From Actinomycetes bacterium (GTDB lineage Bacteria; Actinomycetota; Actinomycetes; S36-B12), in assembly GCA_024639145.1 (NCBI GenBank), contig JAHEIZ010000013.1, positions 1 to 64,000 of the forward strand: 64,000 nucleotides of DNA, in the 5' to 3' direction. The notes under the pieces are model-generated. The model was not told the origin of the DNA. It did not search any database and was given only the letters and a program-made list of their open reading frames with translations. This document shows positions 30,729-38,742 of this stretch, piece by piece; position 1 is the first letter of the stretch, and each line of letters begins with the position of its first letter. A program made the translations under genes and the position numbers.

Positions 30729-31823
30729 GTGAGCCAGAGCGACGGCATCCCCGAAGGCCTGAAGAGCACCGCGGGCGTGATCTGGCGCATCCTGGTCATC
30801 CTGGCCGGCATTGCCGTGGTCGGTATGGTGTTCAACCAGATCTTCGCCGTGGTCTTCGCCCTCTTCTTCGCCATGCTCGTCACTGCCTGGACACAGCCGG
30901 TCATGAACCTGTTCCACAAGTTCCTGCCCAAGGTCGTCTCGATGATCCTGGCCCTGCTCGTGATCATCTCCGCGATCGTGCTGATCCTCTACGTAGTCGT
31001 GAGCTCATCGATCAGCGAGGGCCCGAAGCTCGTGACCTCGATCACCACCGGCTTCGATGACATCAAGCAGTGGCTGCAGACCGGCCCACTTCACCTATCC
31101 GATAGCTCACTGGGCAACCTGATCGACCAAGCGAAGACGGCCAGCGGCAACGTCGCCAAGGGCTTCCTCGGTGATGCCCTCGGCGCACTCGGCTCGATCG
31201 GCACCATCGTGATCGGCGGATCGGTGTTCTTATTCGGCGTCATCTTCTTCCTGATGACCCCCAACACGATCTGGAACTGGATCCTCGGCTGGATGCCAAA
31301 AAAGGCCGCGAATCACATTGACACCGGCGGACACATTGCCTGGGATTCCATCTCCGGCTACACCCGCGGCATCGTTATCGTCGCCCTCTGCGACGCCACG
31401 CTGGTCTTCATCGGCCTGACCATCCTGCGCGTTCCTCTCGCCCCTGCCTTGGCAGCGGTGGTCTTTATCGGCGCTTTCATCCCGGTGATCGGCGCACCCA
31501 TCGCGACCTTCTTCGCCGCCATCGTCGCCCTGGCCGAGAATGGCCCGATCATCGCGCTTCTCGTTGTTGGCCTCACTGTCGTGGTCGGCTCCTTCGACGG
31601 TGATGTGCTGCAGCCATTGGTCATGGGCAAGGCGGTGAACCTGCATCCGCTCGCGATCATCATCGCCATCGCGATCGGCTCCCTCAGCCTGGGAATCGTG
31701 GGAGCCTTGATCGCCGTTCCCGTGGCCGGCGCTCTCTACGGAGTGCTCAAGTACGTGACGAACAAGGACCCCGACAGGCCATATCACTCCTACGTCGAGC
31801 CGATCACCACCGACGCAAAGTAG
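30729..31823 (+). CDS. AI-2E family transporter (UPF0118)
   Basis: 364-residue membrane protein with about eight hydrophobic segments and the long extracytoplasmic helix-rich loop (about residues 95-150) of the AI-2E/TqsA/YdiK family. The conserved segments GAFIPVIGAPIATFFA and SFDGDVLQPLVMGKAVNLHPL are both present. Members export signals or transport ions; substrate here unknown. GTG 30729 has an AGGAG SD 8 bases upstream. It converges on tag with a 7-base gap. Confidence 0.88.
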   Translation: MSQSDGIPEGLKSTAGVIWRILVILAGIAVVGMVFNQIFAVVFALFFAMLVTAWTQPVMNLFHKFLPKVVSMILALLVIISAIVLILYVVVSSSISEGPKLVTSITTGFDDIKQWLQTGPLHLSDSSLGNLIDQAKTASGNVAKGFLGDALGALGSIGTIVIGGSVFLFGVIFFLMTPNTIWNWILGWMPKKAANHIDTGGHIAWDSISGYTRGIVIVALCDATLVFIGLTILRVPLAPALAAVVFIGAFIPVIGAPIATFFAAIVALAENGPIIALLVVGLTVVVGSFDGDVLQPLVMGKAVNLHPLAIIIAIAIGSLSLGIVGALIAVPVAGALYGVLKYVTNKDPDRPYHSYVEPITTDAK

Positions 31824-31830
31824 GCCTGGC

Positions 31831-32409
31831 TCAGCTCACCACCCAACAGCCCTCGAGGTGATCGTCGATCGCTCCGATGGCCTGCATCGCAGCGTGCATG
31901 GTGGTCGGACCGATGAATACGAACCCGCGCTTCTTGAGAGCCTTGCTGAGTTCCTTCGACTGAGACGACTGCGCCTCGATCTCCGACATTGCTCGAGTTC
32001 GCACCCGCTCGGGCTGGGCGAAGGACCAGACGAGCGCATCGAGAGCGCCGTCACCCTCCTCGGCCTGCCAAGCTCTGAGGGCGCGGGCATTAGTGATGGT
32101 GGCATCGATCTTCGCTCGATTGCGGACGATGCCAGAGTTCGCCATCAATCGTTCGCGATCGACATCCGAGTATCCGGCGACCACATCGGCATCGAAATAC
32201 GCGAAGGCCGATCGGAAGTTCTCGCGCTTGCGCAGGATCGTGAGCCAGGAGAGGCCGGACTGAAAGGCCTCCAGAGTTAAGCGCTCGAAGAGTGCGTGAT
32301 CTCCGTGAACCGGCTTGCCCCACTCACGGTCGTGGTAATCGCGATAATCGGCAGAGCCCGCACCCCATGCACAGCGCGAGCGACCATCATCTCCGACGAC
32401 CAGGCTCAC
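31831..32409 (-). CDS. tag: DNA-3-methyladenine glycosylase I
   Basis: Base-excision repair enzyme removing 3-methyladenine. 192 residues, usual length. RCAWGAGSADYRDYHDREWG at the N-terminus (zinc Cys and HDxEWG signature), LTLEAFQSGLSWLTILRKRENFR, then VFIGPTTMHAAMQAIGAIDDH with the C-terminal zinc ligands. GTG 32409 overlaps the monooxygenase stop by 4 bases (GTGA), so the two are coupled. Confidence 0.95.
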   Translation of the reverse strand: MSLVVGDDGRSRCAWGAGSADYRDYHDREWGKPVHGDHALFERLTLEAFQSGLSWLTILRKRENFRSAFAYFDADVVAGYSDVDRERLMANSGIVRNRAKIDATITNARALRAWQAEEGDGALDALVWSFAQPERVRTRAMSEIEAQSSQSKELSKALKKRGFVFIGPTTMHAAMQAIGAIDDHLEGCWVVS

Positions 32410-32696
32410 GCCGGGTCGTAGAAACGCAGTTCGGTGGGCTCGCGGAAGAGTGAATCACCGAGTGCGTTGAAAGCAATCACGTGGGAAGTCAGCATGTGCG
32501 CATCCCAGTGCTCACGCGAGGTCCACTTCTCGAGCATGAGCCAGGTGTCAGCGTCGTTCTCGGAAACCACGAGGTCGTACATCTCGCAGCCATCCTCGGC
32601 AAGCGAATCGGCAACGAGCCCGGCGATCTTCACGCGAACCTCATCGCGAATCTCGAGCCTGGGCTTGAGGACTGCTACCAAGTACAACGGCTGCAC
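32406..32696 (-). CDS. Antibiotic biosynthesis monooxygenase (ABM) domain protein
   Basis: 96-residue ferredoxin-like alpha+beta barrel protein of the ABM/YgiN type: LYLVAVLKPRLEIRDEVRVK, CEMYDLVVSENDADTWLMLEKW, EHWDAHMLTSHV. The family includes quinol monooxygenases and heme-degrading enzymes; the role here is unknown. Start GTG 32696 is preceded by GGAG with a 5-base gap; a longer frame to 32720 exists. It overlaps tag (GTGA). Confidence 0.85.
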   Translation of the reverse strand: MQPLYLVAVLKPRLEIRDEVRVKIAGLVADSLAEDGCEMYDLVVSENDADTWLMLEKWTSREHWDAHMLTSHVIAFNALGDSLFREPTELRFYDPA

Positions 32697-32742
32697 ACCG
32701 ACTCCTTTCGTGGTGCGCACACGCTAACACCCACCGACCGAA

Positions 32743-33840
32743 TCACTCAGGAAGCATGCCCTGGGGTGCCTCGCCACGAAGAGAGGCCTCGATCTCTGGT
32801 GGCGCCTCCAGGCTTCGGGTACTTGCCACGCCCATCTCATTGAGCTTGCGCGCCTGGGACATCGCATTGCGGTCAAAGCTACCCACGAACTTGTTGTATC
32901 CGTTGACCGCCGACTGCAGGCCGGCCCGCATATCGGCGAGGTGCTCGACGAGCACGCCGAGACGCTTGAGCATCTCAGCTCCGGCCAGCCGGATCTCCTC
33001 GGCGTTGTCATGCATGAGCTTGCGCTCGTAGCCAAACCCGATGGTGCGCAGCAAGGCGAGCATCGTGGTGGGCGTGGCGATCACTACCCGCTTCTCAAAG
33101 GACTTCTCGAGCAGGAGGCCGTCGGAATCGAGAGCCGAGGAGAGCAGCGACTCGAACGGCAGGAACATCACGACGAAGTCAGGGCTGACAGTCGAGTCGG
33201 AGTACCGCTTGCCGGCCAGTTCATTGACCCGGGCCATGACGTCGCGGGCGTGCTTGACCAGCGACTGCTCACGGATGAGATCGTCATCGGTGCCGGCCGC
33301 CGCCCAGTAGGCATCGAAGGGGAACTTGGCGTCGACGAGCACCTCACCCCCACCAGGCAGGAGCACAGCAATATCGGGGCGACCGGCAGAGGACTCCCCC
33401 GCACGGGTGTCCTGACGGCGATAGTGCGCGCCTTCGACAAGGCCGGCGTGGTCGAGAAGGCGCTCAAGCTGCATCTCCCCCCACTGGCCGCGCGTTTGGC
33501 CCTTGGTCATCGAGGCCACGATCTGCGAGGTTGCCGAGGAGAGCGAGGCGTACTGGTCGCGCATGGCCCCGATCTGCTCACGGAGGGCTGTTTCAGCCTC
33601 GGTGCGGCGCTCGCTGGCTGCGGTGGTGGAGCGCTGAAGGCCATCGAGGCTCTCGCGCACCGGGGCCAGTAGGCCCAGAAGATCACCGTGCTGTGCGGCC
33701 GCCGAATTGAGCCGTGAATTCTCGGCTGCAAGGACAGCAATCTGGCCGGAGAGCTCAGCAGTACGGCGTGAGGAGACAAGCCAGGACACGAGGTAGCCCA
33801 CGGCGGCGGCAAGCACCGCGATGATGGCGAAGGTCAGCAC
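32743..33840 (-). CDS. rmuC: DNA recombination protein RmuC
   Basis: 365 residues. N-terminal transmembrane helix (residues 3-20), coiled coil (about 25-110), then the RmuC nuclease-like domain with QWGEMQLERLLDHAGLVEG, RPDIAVLLPGGGEVLVDAKFP and VVMFLPFESLLSSAL. In E. coli RmuC limits inversion at short repeats. GTG 33840 is 6 bases from CACAAT (33847-33852, minus strand), a leaderless start. The preceding ppdK gene ends 43 bases upstream on the same strand. Confidence 0.93.
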   Translation of the reverse strand: MLTFAIIAVLAAAVGYLVSWLVSSRRTAELSGQIAVLAAENSRLNSAAAQHGDLLGLLAPVRESLDGLQRSTTAASERRTEAETALREQIGAMRDQYASLSSATSQIVASMTKGQTRGQWGEMQLERLLDHAGLVEGAHYRRQDTRAGESSAGRPDIAVLLPGGGEVLVDAKFPFDAYWAAAGTDDDLIREQSLVKHARDVMARVNELAGKRYSDSTVSPDFVVMFLPFESLLSSALDSDGLLLEKSFEKRVVIATPTTMLALLRTIGFGYERKLMHDNAEEIRLAGAEMLKRLGVLVEHLADMRAGLQSAVNGYNKFVGSFDRNAMSQARKLNEMGVASTRSLEAPPEIEASLRGEAPQGMLPE

Positions 33841-33883
33841 GCCTCGATTGTGGCAGCGGGGTCAGACATCCCCCGGCCTCCGA

Positions 33884-36610
33884 TCAGCGCGAGTCGCTGG
33901 ACGCCACCTCGATGACCGCGCGCCCGGCCTCCAGCCGGGCCACGGGCACTCGGAACGGGCTGGCCGAGACATAGTTCAAGCCCGCACGATGGAAGAAGTG
34001 GATCGACTCCGGATCTCCGCCGTGCTCCCCGCACACCCCCAGCTTCAGATCAGGCTTGGTCTGACGGCCCTCCTCGACTGCGATGTTCACCAGTCGGCCT
34101 ACGCCGTCAGCATCGATGGTCTCGAAGGGCGAGATCGTGAGCACGCCCTTCTCCAGGTACTGGGCGAAGAAGGCGGCCTCGACATCGTCTCGACTGAAGC
34201 CCCAGGTGGTCTGAGTGAGGTCGTTGGTGCCGAATGAGAAGAAATCCGCTACCTCGGCAATGCGATGGGCGGTGAGCGCAGCGCGTGGCAGTTCGATCAT
34301 CGTGCCGATCGGCAGGTGCAGCTCGACGCCAGTCTCGAGACTTACCTCCGCGAGTACCGTCTCGAGTTCTTCGCGCATGAGGATGAGTTCCTGAGCAGAA
34401 CCCACGAGCGGCACCATGATCTCGGCGACGGGAGTTCCACCGTCGCGCATACGCGAGACAACAGCCTCGGCCAGCGCTCGCACCTGCAGCGCAAACAAGC
34501 CAGGAACCACGAGTCCAAGACGCACTCCGCGCAATCCGAGCATCGGATTCGACTCGTGGAGGCGGTTAACGGCCGCAAGAAGCCGCTCATCTGCCGTCGT
34601 GTCCTGCCCCGCTGCCTGCGCAAGCGCCACTCGCACCATGAGATCAGCGCGATCGGGCAGGAACTCGTGCAACGGTGGGTCCAGGAGGCGGACCGTGACG
34701 GGCAGGCTGTCCATCTCGGTGAGCAATTCGATGAAGTCACCGCGTTGCAATGGCATCAACGCGTCAAGCGCCAGACCTCGCTCGGTCGCGTTATCGGCCA
34801 AGATCACACGCTCGATCAGCTCACGGCGCTCGCCGAGGAACATGTGCTCGGTACGGCACAGGCCGATGCCCTCGGCACCGAGCTGCCGCGCTCGTGCGGC
34901 ATCCTCGGCCGTGTCGGCGTTGGTGCGCACGCGCAGGCGTCGCACATCGTCGGCATGCGCCAGCAGTCGGTCGACGCACGCGACGATCGCGGCGGAATCC
35001 TCGTTAAGAGTCGGCAGCACGGCCTCCATACCCTCGAGAAGGTAGCGCACGACTGGTGACGGCGAGACGGGAATCTCGCCAAGGAAGACCTCACCCGACG
35101 CGCCGTCGAGGGAGATGAAGTCTCCCTCGTTGATGGTCAGGCTCGTGCCGTCAGCGAGGTTCACCACGGCCGTATGCGAGGCTTCATCCACGATCAGCTT
35201 GTCAGCGCCGCAGACTGCAGGCTTGCCCATGCCACGGGCCACCACAGCCGCATGACTTGTCTTGCCACCGCGGCTGGTGAGGATTCCCACCGCTGCCACC
35301 ATTCCGGCGAGATCATCAGGATTCGTCTCGCGACGCACCAGCACGACCGTGCGTCCGGCTTCGACCCAGTCGACCGCGCGCTGCGGATCGAAGACCACCT
35401 GGCCGACTGCAGCGCCTGGTGATGCCGGAATCCCCTTGGTCAGAAGCACGCGCTCGGTACCGACGGCTAGCTGAGGCACGAGAAGCTGTGAGAGCTGCTG
35501 CCCGGAGACACGCATCAGCGCTTCGTCCTCGGTAATCAGGCCCTCGTCAAGAAATTGGGTAGCAATGCGGAACGCGGCACCGGCCGTGCGCTTGCCCACG
35601 CGAGTTTGCAGGAGCCAGAGCTTGCCGCGCTCCACGGTGAACTCGATGTCACAGAGGTCGCGATAGTGGGTCTCGAGCCGACGCATGGTCTGTGCGAGCT
35701 GCGTGGCCACCGCAGGGTTCACCGTAGCGAGGTCGGCCAGCGTCAGGGTGTTGCGGATGCCGGCGACGACATCCTCGCCTTGAGCATTCTGCAGGTAGTC
35801 GCCGTAGTGACCGGGTGACCCTGTGGCGGGATCGCGTGTGAAGGCCACACCGGTACCGGAATCCTCACCGAGATTTCCGAAGACCATGGCGCAGATGTTC
35901 ACTGCGGTGCCAAGGTCATTGGGAATGCGCTCGCGTCGACGGTAAAGCTTTGCGCGGTCGCCGTTCCATGACTCGAAGACGGCCTTGACCGCCATGTCGA
36001 GTTGCTCGCGCGGATGCTGCGGGAACTCGCGACCGGTGTGATCGCGGATCACGGACTTGTAGTTCTCGACGAGCTCTTGAAGTACCTCGGCACTGAGCTC
36101 GCTCTCGGAGATCACGCCTGCCTTGTCGACCGCGCGCTCAAGTGCATTGGCAAAGATCGATGGCTCAATGTTCATCACCGTGCGACCGAACATGGAGATC
36201 AGCCGTCGGTAGGAATCCCACGCGAAGCGCTCATCACCGGAAGCATCAGCGAGACCCTTGACTGACGCGTCATTGAGCCCGATGTTGAGGATTGTGTCCA
36301 TCATGCCCGGCATCGAGAACACAGCTCCGGAACGCACCGAGACGAGGAGCGGATCATGGAGATCGCCGAGTCGGCGATCAAGGGCATCCTCGAGACGGCG
36401 AAGTGCCGCCGTGACCTGCACGCGCAACTCCGGCGGCTCCGCATCATGAGTGAGGAACCAACGGCAGGCATGGGTGGTAATCGTGAAGCCCGGCGGAACC
36501 GGCAGGCCAAGTCGCGTCATCTCCGCGAGGTTGGCGCCCTTGCCACCCAGGAGATCCTTCTGCTCACGGCTTCCCTCAGAGAAGTCGTAGACGTAGCGGG
36601 TGTCAGCCAT
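33884..36610 (-). CDS. ppdK: Pyruvate, phosphate dikinase
   Basis: Interconverts pyruvate, ATP and phosphate with PEP, AMP and diphosphate. 908 residues, the family norm. ATP-grasp domain at the N-terminus (LLGGKGANLAEMTRLGLPVPPGF), phosphohistidine domain with TSRGGKTSHAAVVARGMGKP (catalytic His), and a PEP/pyruvate barrel ending with FGTNDLTQTTWGFSRDD and LGVCGEHGGDPESI (catalytic Cys). ATG 36610 has a GGAGGACAC SD. The 204 bases upstream to the SMP-30 gene show no recognised element. Confidence 0.97.
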   Translation of the reverse strand: MADTRYVYDFSEGSREQKDLLGGKGANLAEMTRLGLPVPPGFTITTHACRWFLTHDAEPPELRVQVTAALRRLEDALDRRLGDLHDPLLVSVRSGAVFSMPGMMDTILNIGLNDASVKGLADASGDERFAWDSYRRLISMFGRTVMNIEPSIFANALERAVDKAGVISESELSAEVLQELVENYKSVIRDHTGREFPQHPREQLDMAVKAVFESWNGDRAKLYRRRERIPNDLGTAVNICAMVFGNLGEDSGTGVAFTRDPATGSPGHYGDYLQNAQGEDVVAGIRNTLTLADLATVNPAVATQLAQTMRRLETHYRDLCDIEFTVERGKLWLLQTRVGKRTAGAAFRIATQFLDEGLITEDEALMRVSGQQLSQLLVPQLAVGTERVLLTKGIPASPGAAVGQVVFDPQRAVDWVEAGRTVVLVRRETNPDDLAGMVAAVGILTSRGGKTSHAAVVARGMGKPAVCGADKLIVDEASHTAVVNLADGTSLTINEGDFISLDGASGEVFLGEIPVSPSPVVRYLLEGMEAVLPTLNEDSAAIVACVDRLLAHADDVRRLRVRTNADTAEDAARARQLGAEGIGLCRTEHMFLGERRELIERVILADNATERGLALDALMPLQRGDFIELLTEMDSLPVTVRLLDPPLHEFLPDRADLMVRVALAQAAGQDTTADERLLAAVNRLHESNPMLGLRGVRLGLVVPGLFALQVRALAEAVVSRMRDGGTPVAEIMVPLVGSAQELILMREELETVLAEVSLETGVELHLPIGTMIELPRAALTAHRIAEVADFFSFGTNDLTQTTWGFSRDDVEAAFFAQYLEKGVLTISPFETIDADGVGRLVNIAVEEGRQTKPDLKLGVCGEHGGDPESIHFFHRAGLNYVSASPFRVPVARLEAGRAVIEVASSDSR

Positions 36611-36814
36611 GTGTCCTCCATGCAGCAGCGGCAGTCGCACGGGGGAAGTCGTGCACCACGACGTCCTGTCCGTGCGGGCAGATTAGCCGTAGTTGTCTAG
36701 ACATCTTTGCGCTGCAAACGCGTGCACGTCAGGGACGTACGTCACATTCATCCGTAGTCCTGACGATGACAACGATGTCAGCCATATTCACGCGCTCCAA
36801 TGCGCGTCAATGGA

Positions 36815-37678
36815 TCAGGCGCGAACGAAGGTATGGGTCGGTACTCCCCGAATCCCCCCATTGCCCCAGAAGACATCACCGGCCATCGGGTGCTGCAGCA
36901 GATCGTCGTCGCTCATGCGATAACGCGCCGTGGTCACGAGTACGTCACTTCCGTCAGCCCCGCCGAACGCAAGGCTGGTCACATTCGGCACGGGCAGGTG
37001 ATAGACGCCCACCTGCTCGCCTGACGGTGCATGCCTGGTGATTGCACCGGAGCCGAAGTGCGCCACCCACACGTGACCGTGCTCATCGACACTCAGTCCA
37101 TCCGGAAGGCCGGTATCGGGATCGAAAGCGCAGAACTCGCGCGACTCCCCCAGCTCGCCCAGAGAAGGATCGAAGTCGAAGACGCGCACCGAGTAGGTGA
37201 GCGAGTCGATGTAGTAGAACGAGCGATCGTCGGGACTCCAGCCGAGCCCATTCGACACGTTGATTCCCTCGAGCATCACCGTCGCGCCACCCATGGCATC
37301 AACCCGATAGAGGCAGGCTCGACCGAGACGTTCCTTGTCGCGACTTCCGACCCACAGACGTCCACGTGAGTCGACCTTCGCGTCGTTCATGCGCACAAGC
37401 GGGTCTACCTCGATGCGGTCACCGAACTGCACTACTCCCGAGCCGTCGGCATCACAGACATAGAGCCGGTCAAACCCGACAAGCAGGAGTCGGCCGCAAT
37501 CGGTCGGCAGCACCGCCGACACCTCTCCACCCGGCTCGAAGGTGTGCAGCAGACGCCCGTGCGAATCGAGACGATGCACTAATCCGGCCGTGATGTCCAC
37601 GAATAGCCAGGTGCCTGAGGCCGCATCCCAGGCCGGGCCTTCTCCCAGGGCAGACCCGATCGAGAGAAAGTGCTGCAT
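36815..37678 (-). CDS. SMP-30/gluconolactonase/regucalcin family protein
   Basis: 287-residue six-bladed beta-propeller hydrolase. Metal ligands: Glu in LGEGPAWD (residue about 13), Asn in VRMNDAKVDSRGRLWVGS, Asn in NVSNGLGWSPD and Asp in GLPDGLSVDEHGHVWVAHF, all in expected order. A sugar lactonase role is likely but the substrate is unknown. ATG 37678 is 6 bases from TAGTCT (37685-37690, minus strand), which includes the stop codon of the preceding gene, so it may be both cotranscribed and transcribed leaderless. Confidence 0.88.
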   Translation of the reverse strand: MQHFLSIGSALGEGPAWDAASGTWLFVDITAGLVHRLDSHGRLLHTFEPGGEVSAVLPTDCGRLLLVGFDRLYVCDADGSGVVQFGDRIEVDPLVRMNDAKVDSRGRLWVGSRDKERLGRACLYRVDAMGGATVMLEGINVSNGLGWSPDDRSFYYIDSLTYSVRVFDFDPSLGELGESREFCAFDPDTGLPDGLSVDEHGHVWVAHFGSGAITRHAPSGEQVGVYHLPVPNVTSLAFGGADGSDVLVTTARYRMSDDDLLQHPMAGDVFWGNGGIRGVPTHTFVRA

Positions 37679-37687
37679 GCGCGCAGA

Positions 37688-37999
37688 CTACTTCTCGTCG
37701 CTGATCAGCACCCGAGTGAATCGAAAACCGGTGCAGGTAATCACGCGCCCGGGGCGCCTGCCGTAGACGGCGCAGAAGTCCTTGGTGCCCTGGAACCTCA
37801 TTGTGCCGAGCATGATGACCCACGGAATTCCGGTGCCTGGGCACCTCCAGCCATGCAGCGCATCCCAGCCATCACTGACGCGCTCATCAGAGACAATGGC
37901 TTCACTCGGGATGGTGAACTCTCGGGTGAGCCCGCCGAGGATCTCCCACGTCGAGAGCCGAACACGGAGACCGCCTGGGACTTCTTCCAGGAATGCCAT
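37688..37999 (-). CDS. Small conserved hypothetical protein (PH-like), actinobacterial
   Basis: 103 residues. Beta-rich: VRLSTWEILGGLTREFTIP, RCPGTGIPWVIMLGTMRFQGTKDFCAVYGRRPGRVI and TGFRFTRVLISDE. The PGTGIPxVIxLGTxR ... KDFxAVYGRRP pattern is familiar from unnamed actinobacterial proteins of about 110 residues that may adopt a PH-like barrel. It lies between nitroreductase (8-base gap) and SMP-30 (9-base gap) in an apparent operon. Function unknown. Confidence 0.68.
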   Translation of the reverse strand: MAFLEEVPGGLRVRLSTWEILGGLTREFTIPSEAIVSDERVSDGWDALHGWRCPGTGIPWVIMLGTMRFQGTKDFCAVYGRRPGRVITCTGFRFTRVLISDEK

Positions 38000-38007
38000 G
38001 CTTGCGT

Positions 38008-38622
38008 CTACAGGTACTCGGTGACCGTGTCGAGCGGCAGTCGAGCGCTGCGCTCTCGGAATGCCTCTGCACTCGGGTAGCCGATGTTGACCAGCAGGAT
38101 CGAGCGCAGCGGGGAGTTCGGGAAGAACTCCTCGTCGACACCAACATTGTTGAATCCCGCCATCGGACCCGCGGCAAGGCCAAGTGCGCGCACCGCGAGG
38201 ATGAAATAGCCCGCCTGGATCGAGGCATTGAAGCGGGCGAAGCCATTGCGATTCTCGAAGCTGTCGTCGAAGCCAGGCTTCATGCCTAGTGCTCCGGGAG
38301 CGAGCAATTCGATGTGCTCATGGAAATCGGTGTCGGCCGCCAGGATTGCGGTCACGGGAGCCTCGGTGATCTTCTGCTGGTTGCCAGCGGAGGCAAGCGG
38401 CAGTAGTCGAGCCTTGGCCTCAGGGGTCCGCACGAAGGACACGCGCAGCGGGCCGCTGTTGATGGCGGTGGGGGCCCAGCGGAGCAGGTGCACGATGGCG
38501 GCGAGCTGAGCATCAGTCACGGGCTGGTCGGTGAAGGAATACGCGGTGCGCGCCTCATGGAACAGTGCAGCAGCACTTGCGGCATCAATGCCCAGTAGGG
38601 CGGTGTCGAACTCGGTGCTCAT
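38008..38622 (-). CDS. Nitroreductase family protein (RutE/malonic semialdehyde reductase-like)
   Basis: 204-residue FMN oxidoreductase. ARTAYSFTDQPVTDAQL, LLRWAPTAINSGPLRVSFV and the absence of a long insertion match the RutE/HadB-type subgroup (3-hydroxypropionate dehydrogenase/malonic semialdehyde reductase). No other rut gene is near, so pyrimidine degradation is not supported. ATG 38622 has a GAGGAG SD. It heads a small operon with the PH-like and SMP-30 genes. Confidence 0.87.
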   Translation of the reverse strand: MSTEFDTALLGIDAASAAALFHEARTAYSFTDQPVTDAQLAAIVHLLRWAPTAINSGPLRVSFVRTPEAKARLLPLASAGNQQKITEAPVTAILAADTDFHEHIELLAPGALGMKPGFDDSFENRNGFARFNASIQAGYFILAVRALGLAAGPMAGFNNVGVDEEFFPNSPLRSILLVNIGYPSAEAFRERSARLPLDTVTEYL

Positions 38623-38696
38623 GGGATCTCCTCGGGTCAGATCACATTATCCCACATAGTTGACCATTCAATAAATCGACTTCGGACGACATAAGA

Positions 38697-38730
38697 ACGA
38701 GGGGCCACGGCAATTGCCGTGGCCCCTCGT
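38697..38730. terminator. Perfect 34-bp palindrome, nrdJ terminator
   Basis: ACGAGGGGCCACGGCAA followed by its exact reverse complement; up to 15-16 bp can pair with a minimal loop. It begins 13 bases after the nrdJ stop (minus strand) and is followed there by TCTTATG. It is the strongest terminator-like hairpin in the window. Confidence 0.85.
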
Positions 38731-38742
38731 GACAGGTACTGA

